From Tridacna crocea (lineage: Eukaryota > Mollusca > Bivalvia > Cardiida > Cardiidae), in assembly GCA_943736015.1 (NCBI GenBank), contig OX031069.1, forward strand, positions 18,047,235 through 18,111,234: 64,000 nucleotides of DNA, written 5' to 3'. Made by a program: the position numbers and the translations under genes. Below, piece by piece: positions 57,332 to 64,000 of this stretch. The notes beneath the pieces are model-generated. The model made no database searches. It was not told the DNA's origin and saw nothing but the letters and a program-made list of their open reading frames with translations. The first letter of the stretch is position 1. Each line of letters opens with the position of its first letter.

Positions 57332-57640
57332 TTTTTTCATTACAAAAGGTGTCTGCTCTATAACTTGAAAACCTCTTAGATATTTTTTATAAACTTCACA
57401 CATTTGTAACGCACTACGAGACAAAGTGTCATGCAAAAGAACCGTAACCCTGGTTTGTATATTTTTTTTCGAGTTATTTCCTTTTGATTATTTTCCGTCA
57501 CAAATCGTGTCCACTGTATAACTTAAAATCCTTTTAAGATACTTTAATAAAAACTAAACATTTTGTAAGCACCGTGAGACGGTCATAACTCTGGCTTGTA
57601 TACTTTGCGAGTTATTTTTCTCGATTATTTTCTGCCCTCT
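57332..57640 (+). repeat. Core-like repeat, right part
   Basis: Same unit text as 55016-55354 (gcactacgagacaaagtgtc), ending at a T-run where the next family A element begins. Confidence 0.5.
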
Positions 57641-58816
57641 TTTTAGCTCACCAGAGCACGTCGTGCTAGGGGTGAGCTATTGTTATCGGTCAATGTCCGT
57701 CAGTCCGTCCATCATTAAAAAATCTTCTCCTCTGAAATCGCCAATCAGATTTCAATGAAACTTCACAGAAATGATCCGTAGGTAATGCACTTTCAGAATA
57801 CTTCAAAGATTTGAATTCCATGAAGAACTCTGGTTGCCATTGCAACCGAAAGAAAAAAAAAACTTTAAAAATGTTCTGGTCTCAAACTGTAAGGGCTAGA
57901 GATTATATATATGGCTTGTAGCATCATCTAGTGGTCCTTTACCAAAATACTTCAAATTATGGCCCTGTTGTAAAATTTAACCCTATTTTGTTGGTCTCGG
58001 ATTTCACATACAGATTTTGCGTTTGAATGAGAAAAAATTGCCATATTTGACTCTGTTTACACTCTAGCATATCCAAGTATCAACCAATCAGCACCAAACT
58101 TGGTCAAAATATATATGACTATCAGATCTCGGATGAGTATGATAATGGGTATAATCCGACTAGAATGACGGAAGTTATTTGCCCTTAAATCATAAAAATT
58201 ACTATATTTTGACATTGTTTACACTCTAGCATCTATAAATATCAACCAATCAGCACCAAACTTTGTCTAAATATGACCATAAGATCTCGAATGAGTTTTG
58301 TTTTGGGGTCTATTCAGACAAGAACGACAGGAGTTATTTGCCCTTGAATGAGAAAATTCTGTAGTATAGTTCGGAGCATAACTTTGTCATATGACTTAAA
58401 ACTTAGCATTTTGCGTTTATTGCAATAATAAAGAGTGCAGTGTGAAACAGCCATAATTCCACCTCGTACTGTGTATGAGTTATTTCCCTTTGACCATCAT
58501 TTTTACAGGCTTTTATGCTTGTCCGGAATATAGCTTTATCATCTCTAGCCTGAACATCTTCAAATTTTGTATGCATGATTGAAAAATTACGCAATGCATT
58601 GCACAAGAACCATAACTCTTCCGATTATAAATTTTGAGTTATTACCCATTGACCTTCATTTTATAGCATTTCCTGCTTGTCCGGAGCAAAACTTTGTCAT
58701 CTTATGTAGGAATGACTTGAAATATGGTATGCTTATTTGTTGTAATATTTGGAAGTGCAGTGCACAAGAATTGTAACTTTACCTCATGCTGTCTTTGAAT
58801 TATTTCCCTTTGATAG
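57641..58816 (+). mobile_element. Family A element, cut by LTR retroelement
   Basis: Left end AGCTCACCAGAGCACGTCGTGCT. Core 2b units, then core 1 units (tacactctagcatatcc, gatctcggatgag), then D units to 58816, where 'tttccctttgatag' is broken by the LTR. The rest of this element should lie beyond the window on the far side of the retroelement. Confidence 0.75.
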
Positions 58817-59418
58817 TGTTGTTCTTCTAAAGTCCTTGTCAGGATTTTCGAACGGTTTATCAGCAAATAAATAACTCAATGTAAAGTTTCTTTTTGAATT
58901 TTATTTTAGAATGATTTTGACACTTTAAATTTCTTTCGTCCTAAACTGATCGATGGCACCCAAAGTTCTATTTCCAAAACAAAATTTAGCGTGGTCAATT
59001 AAAAGTGAAGCCACTAAGAAGTTTCAAGTCAAAGATATAAGCCAAAGATGTAAGCCAAAGATGAGCCCTCTGCTGTGCGCGCTTGGTTCATATACCAATC
59101 TCAGTCATGTGACAACCATCTGACCAACCTAACTCCTCCCAGAAGCGATGCAGCCTGCAAAACTTGCACCTTGATTGGTCAGTTTCAGTCACATGACTGT
59201 TTAGCTGGACAACTAGGTCAGGCTCATCAGCACATCCCCGGCCAAGCCAGTGACTTGTCCTTGTCCGGTCGTCATAAGTTCAAACCTATCAAACTTGAAG
59301 TGCCAACTCATCAAGTATGGTCATCCGTCGGTCATCTAGACTTGTCGGATGTAAACAACCCTTATCTTTGAATGACAAGGAAGAAAATATATACGTGCTG
59401 AAGCACCATATTGTAACA
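58817..59418 (-). mobile_element. 3' LTR of a Ty3-type retroelement
   Basis: Boundaries come from three signs. The D-core text stops abruptly at 58816. The minus strand starts TGTTACAATATGG at 59418 and ends GAAGAACAACA at 58817, so it has TG...CA ends. A polypurine tract sits just outside at 59419. An AATAAA-like word (minus) lies near 58900. Length about 602 bp. The sequence gatag at 58812-58816 is a candidate target duplication, testable only beyond the window. Confidence 0.65.
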
Positions 59419-59433
59419 TACCTCCCTTTCTAA
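59419..59433 (-). other. Polypurine tract next to LTR
   Basis: The minus strand reads TTAGAAAGGGAGGTA immediately before the LTR start, the usual primer site for plus-strand synthesis. Confidence 0.6.
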
Positions 59434-59683
59434 TTTGGAAATTACCATATACACTAAACTTATGTGTCTATGTAATTTCTCTCCCTAACGACATCTTTTA
59501 AAGAGGTAGTTCAACATTTTCTCTTTTGAATTTTATCTAAGTATTGATTAGTGTGTCATCATTATTAGGTTAACAATAATCCTCAACCTAAAAATACATG
59601 AAAATACAATTAAATACATTAAATGAAAATATAATCAAGTTCATTATTGTAGATAACAATGTCCATTTGTTTTCGTCAGTCGT

Positions 59684-59890
59684 TGTACCAATAGCGTTGT
59701 ACCATCTACGTTGTACCAGTAAGTTGTACCAATTACGTTGTACCAGTAAGTTGTACCAGTATGCTGTACCAATTGTGTTGTAGCAGTATGTTGTACCCTC
59801 TACGTTGTACCAATTGTGTTGTACCAATACGTTGTACCAATTTTGTTGTACCAATAAGTTGTACCAATTGTGTCGTACTATAAGCTGATG
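59684..59890. repeat. Minisatellite, 27-bp unit of two half-units
   Basis: The word gttgtaccaa/gttgtaccagt recurs every 13-14 bp, giving a 27-bp period, for about seven to eight periods. It lies between the polypurine tract and the membrane-protein frame. The minus open frame with NWYNLLVQ repeats is just this satellite. Confidence 0.8.
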
Positions 59891-60030
59891 TACTAATATC
59901 CTCAAAACACATATGTGGTAACGTTACATGTGGAACTGCCTAGTCGGTACTTGACTAAACAAAGCGCTGGCTTGTAGTGTCTGACCAAATAAAACAGAGT
60001 TATACAATAATGTTCAGTGCCTTTTGTTTG

Positions 60031-60558
60031 TTATGCTTTAACAACAATAGCCTGCGAGTCCAAGAGAGGATGAGCTTGACTCCTCGATAGCTCGCTGCTG
60101 TGAAGGTAGTCGTTTATGCCTCCCTGAGCTTCTTCTTCGAGTAATGTTGACATTATCATCACGCCTTTGGATTCTTCTTTTTGAATACAATGTTTGTTGT
60201 CAGGCAATTTAGCTATTTGTTCCCTTGTTCTAGCCTTTTTCTTAACTTTACTATTCCACCCTAACAATTTCGCAAGCAGTAAATGCTTGTATTTCCAAAT
60301 ACAACATATTAGAATAAGAATAGCAATTCCAGTACAAATGATAATAACCAAATAACCCCAAATAGGAAAGTGTTTCGGTGAAGTCATTTCTTCAATGAGT
60401 CTTAGATTGTCTAAGTGATCTAATAAAGTGTTCAACGGGAACTCGTCTAAGTCGTCGAGTTTCTTCGGTAACATCATTGTGTTATTTTGAATTATGTCAA
60501 GTTTAGTTATGTCATCCCAAACACGGAAGTTGGTGAAATTATATACGTCAAATTTCAT
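60031..60558 (-). CDS. Small membrane-protein frame in the 3' region of the retroelement
   Basis: 175 residues from an ATG. The N-terminal half is polar, then one strongly hydrophobic segment (about residues 66-89, ending ILILICCIW), then a basic stretch (KVKKKARTREQ) and a cytoplasmic-like tail. Its place after pol and before the LTR is where an envelope-like third gene sits in some Ty3-type elements, and this looks like the C-terminal part of one, with the large surface part missing. No signal peptide is visible. It could also be an unrelated accessory frame. Confidence 0.5.
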   Translation of the reverse strand: MKFDVYNFTNFRVWDDITKLDIIQNNTMMLPKKLDDLDEFPLNTLLDHLDNLRLIEEMTSPKHFPIWGYLVIIICTGIAILILICCIWKYKHLLLAKLLGWNSKVKKKARTREQIAKLPDNKHCIQKEESKGVMIMSTLLEEEAQGGINDYLHSSELSRSQAHPLLDSQAIVVKA

Positions 60559-61143
60559 TTGTCATTGCTAGTCTTATCATTCCTACTTAAACACGTACTA
60601 GCAATCAAGAATCCTTAATGCCATGTCAGATACAAGGTGACCTATGTAAATACGGTCTAATACATAAATGTACGGTACTTAACCTGCCTTATATTCTGAA
60701 CTCGAGACCTTTTCAGTAGATAGGTGTCGCATACCACCTAATATGAATTATACTCATACTTGCTATACGTGCAATCTACAAGTCTTATCATTGTCATTGG
60801 CTTTTCAGTATCATTTCAATTGATACAACCAATTTAAAAAAAAAAACAGTGTCCGATTTACTGCTGAGATGCCAAATTGACATATGTGGAAGGTATGTCC
60901 ACAACAAGTTATAAAACTACCCAAACTATCGCGACCTGCTATACTTCACTAGCTATGTACATGATAATTGCGTCAATCTACCATCAGTTTGCTCTGGTGA
61001 CCTTTGTCTTGGCCTTTAATTCACTGATTTGATTTTCACATAACAAACAAATTTTTCACGAAATTCGAAACTTATTCTCAAGCGAATAATTACAATTCCT
61101 CAGCCTATCGCCATCGGCTAAAGAACTTTTGAAGCCTCACAAC
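60559..61143. other. Spacer between integrase and the membrane-protein frame
   Basis: No long open frame. If an envelope-like gene was present here, it has been lost or decayed. Confidence 0.4.
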
Positions 61144-64000
61144 TTATTTCAATAAATTAGACAAAGCGTCTAATAACCTTTTGACCTTATGTTTCTTACT
61201 TGTTTTTCTATGTTTCCTAACTTTAACCTCGTCTACTTCCATTTGCTCAGGTTCTGACCTGACAATTTCGAAGTTTTCGTCTAAATCATTTGCAGAAAAG
61301 TAGCTTTCAGTACCTGAATTGTCTTCCATTCTAGATTCTGAATGTCTATCTAACTTAGGATCTTCTAAGTCTGAATTGTTGTCACTACTATCAGGACTAC
61401 TACCACTACTACCGCTATTACTACTGCTGATCTCGCTCTCACCATTCTCACGTTTAATTCTACGATTTCTGGCCTTAATACGGTTTCTTAATTCTAAAAG
61501 TGGGATGTCATCTTCGCTCGATGACCCAGACCTGTGTTGTTTTTTCATATTCACTAATTTAGAGAGAGGAGGTTTATCTGTATCTGAATCTGTATCTGTT
61601 GTTGGTGGAGAGATAACATAGCGTGTTTTACGCAACTGTCTTCTTTTTTCAGGCTTATTTATTTTCCAGTCATCTATCTTTGCTAATCGTAAATGCCTTG
61701 CGTGTGTTTCTTTCACGGTACCATCTAATTGATTGCGAATTACATATGTGAGTGGACTTTTTTCTTTTATAATACGATAATAGCCTTGCCATTTTCTGTC
61801 TAATTTTGATTTTCTAGCATGTTGTTTCAAGTAAACTGGATCACCTACTTTAAAATCTGTTTCTTTTGCGCCTTGATTAAACCTTTGTGCACTACGTCTC
61901 TTTGCTTCACGTAAGTTTTTGTGTACTAACATAAAGGATTCGTGTTGTTTTTCTAATGCTAATTTATGTGTGTCTTCTCCTTTGTATCGCTCTCTACATT
62001 GCAAAATATTATCTATTGCCAAAACTGGATCTCTTCCATAAAGTAAAAAGAAAGGAGAGAATTTCGAAGATTCATGAACCGAAAAATTAATTGCTGCGCA
62101 TGCTTGATTTAAATACAAGTCCCAAATTTCAGGATTACCTTCTATTTTCTTGCTTAAAACATTCATTAAAGTTTGGTGTGTTCTTTCACAGGCACCATTA
62201 CTTTGTGGAGAGTAAAAGCTAGTCGTAATATGCTTTATATTCAAAGCTTTAAGGGTTTCACTCATTTTCGTATTGCAGAATTCTTTCCCATTATCACTTA
62301 ATAAGCATAGCATTGTACTGTGCTGAGGTATAACCTCATTAATCAAGATGGAACATACGGTGTCCGTACTTTTATCTGGTATTGCAAAGCACATCATCCA
62401 TGCGCTATATAGACATTGAAAATGTAAGATATATACGTTATTTGACAGAGTTCTTGGAAGTGGACCAACTATGTCTACAGCTACTTTTTGCATTGGATAG
62501 GTTGGAATATCCATTTCTCTCATAGGAGGTTTGATTGCTGTTAAATTGCGTTCTTGGCAGGTGACACATTGTTCAGTGTATTGGCTTACCTTTTTATACA
62601 AATTTGGGTAATAATACTTGCGTTTTATGCTATCATATACTTTGTCGATTCCTAAATGTGAGAATTCGTGGTATCCTTTGATAATTCCGTCGACCAAATG
62701 TTCAGGTAGGTATAGTCTTAATTTTGGGGATCCATCAACATCAGAAATAAAATATAGTATACCATCCATGACTATAAGATTTTTATCATGGGTTTTGGTC
62801 AATTTGCCGCTTTCAAGCTTCTGCATGAGTAAAATAATGTTTTCATCTTGTGATTGTTCATGTTTAGTATCCAATTTATCTAGAGTCGGTTTGTCCTCAA
62901 TATCGCCTAAAGGTATATCACAGTTAATAAATTCTGATGGGTCAAACTGATTAGTATTTATTAGATTTACCTGTAGGTTTGTATGGTCTGTTGACACCTT
63001 GTCAAGTTCATTGCTGTCATTCTTTCCGGCCTACGACTTAATAAATCTGCAATAACATTCTGTTTACCTTGAAGATATTCTATATCAATGTTATATGAGG
63101 CAATTGTTAAAGCCCATGAAGCAATTTTTCTATTTTTAAATTGACTATTCAGTAGATATTTCAATGGCATATGATCAGTTTTTACTAGTATCTGAGAACA
63201 GCCAATCCAGTGATGTAATTTCTCTAAAGCATAATGTATGGCATAGCATTCTTTTTCTACTGTGCTCCATCTACATTGTGTCGGACTTAATTTGTGAGAT
63301 AAGAAATACAATGGTTTCTCAAGAATTTCGCTATTTTCTTCTTGTTCTTGGACTAAACAAGCTCCTATTGCTGAATCTGATGCATCTGTGTAGAGAATGA
63401 ATTTTTTATTAAAGTCAGGATATGAAAGTAACGGAATAACAGTTAAACTTTCTTTCATATATTCAAAAGCCTTCTGACATTCTTCACTCCACTTAAATCT
63501 TGCATGTTTCTTGGTTAGTGCGACAATTGGTTCACTGATATTTGCAAAATTTGGCACAAAACGTCTATAATATGAGCGTAATGCAACAAAACTTCTGCAT
63601 TCTTTAACATTCGTTGGCGGACCTAGCGTTCTAATGGCTTCAACTTTGTCTTGGCATGGTTTTACGCCTGAAGATGTTACAATAAAGCCTAAGTGTTCAG
63701 ATTCTGCTTTTAAGAATTAACATTTCTTTAATTTTAACTTCAACTGGTGATGTCTTAGTCTTTCAAATAGTTTTTTTATGTGACTGATGTGTTCTTCTAG
63801 TGTTTCTGACCAAACAATTATGTCGTCTACGTAAAATGAACAAAAATCATCAAATCCTGCTAGTGCTCTTTGCATTAATTCAACAAAATAAGATGGACTA
63901 TTACGCAACCCAAAAGGTGCACGGTTAAAACAATAAGATCCTTTCAGAGTCGAAAAACCTGTGTATTCACGAGAATTTGGATCTATTGGAACATTAAAAA
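61144..64000 (-). pseudogene. Ty3-type pol (RT, RNase H, integrase), 5' part outside window, broken
   Basis: Minus-strand polyprotein entering at the window end. RT part (63717-64000): PFGLRNSPSYF and YVDD catalytic site. RNase H (63557-62967): ILYTDASDSAIGA and KECYAIHYALE. Integrase (62997-61144, 617 residues): H110, H114, C144, C147 zinc ligands, then D175, D235, E271 (DD35E spacing), a GPY/F-like module (YYRIIKEKSPLTYVI, ARHLRLA), and a charged, serine/aspartate-rich tail with no chromodomain seen. Two breaks: an in-frame stop at 63717 after KLKLKKC, and a single-base frameshift at about 63012 between RNase H and integrase. Reading continues in the same order around both, so the element is inactive as it stands. 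Belongs with the LTR at 58817-59418. Confidence 0.9.

Noticed and set aside
59588-59905. 105-codon minus-strand protein with NWYNLLVQ repeats
   Set aside because: The frame is produced by the 27-bp minisatellite, whose period is a multiple of three.
61319-61621. 100-codon serine/leucine-rich plus-strand protein
   Set aside because: Antisense shadow of the integrase tail.
62967-62997. Programmed frameshift between RNase H and integrase
   Set aside because: Ty3-type elements shift, if at all, between gag and pol; the context fits a one-base loss, and a stop codon upstream already disables the frame.

Overview
The window looks like nuclear DNA of a mollusc, most likely a bivalve. The reasons are AT-rich sequence with spliced exons (AG acceptor, GTAAG donor), no bacterial gene layout, tRNA-derived SINEs, LINE, Tc1/mariner, DDE and Ty3-type retroelement remains, and above all dense modular repeats built like the bivalve 'pearl' elements and the related dipteran mini-me/DINE-1/HINE elements (non-autonomous Helentrons). 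The species cannot be told from sequence alone. No tRNA or rRNA gene, CRISPR array, or intact protein-coding gene was found.

Layout. 1-6.9 kb: pearl/HINE-like elements of families B and A, a tRNA-SINE (3.5 kb) and a broken zinc-finger reading frame (4.2 kb). 7.4 kb: a small iterated-motif MITE. 7.8-18.3 kb: a stack of family A and B elements inserted into each other, three levels deep. 18.5-25.4 kb: SINE, family C, two long family A elements, a possible zinc-finger exon and a foldback. 25.4-31 kb: mostly single-copy-looking DNA with hairpins, MITEs and degenerate SINEs. 31.3-32.3 kb: a dead Tc1/mariner transposase (minus). 32.3-35.0 kb: a family A element carrying a SINE with a perfect 16-bp target duplication and a family C element. 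35.3-37.7 kb: a DDE (DDE_Tnp_4-like) transposon bounded by inverted repeats of about 293 bp. 38-42.6 kb: a CCGTA-rich foldback and more A/B elements. 45.7 kb: an exon of a caspase/metacaspase-like protease, with a phase-compatible second exon at 54.1 kb; the 7.7 kb between them holds a dead LINE (minus), A-type and T-type elements and a SINE. 55.0-58.8 kb: family A elements. 58.8-64 kb: the 3' part of a Ty3-type LTR retroelement on the minus strand (3' LTR, polypurine tract, a small membrane-protein frame, integrase, RNase H, reverse transcriptase), running off the window.

Main result. Four repeat families with unrelated terminal sequences (called A, B, C and T here) share one architecture. 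Each has a 5' terminal hairpin (6-bp stem in A, B and T, usually a GAA loop), a GTCC/GTCG-rich tract, a core of roughly 150-167 bp tandem units, a 3' copy of the terminal inverted repeat, then a second hairpin followed by CTCTTGT or a close variant. The hairpin stems change sequence between families but stay paired, the elements enter T-runs without target duplication, and every copy I recognised lies in the same orientation. This fits rolling-circle-type non-autonomous elements; the enzymes that would move them are not in the window.
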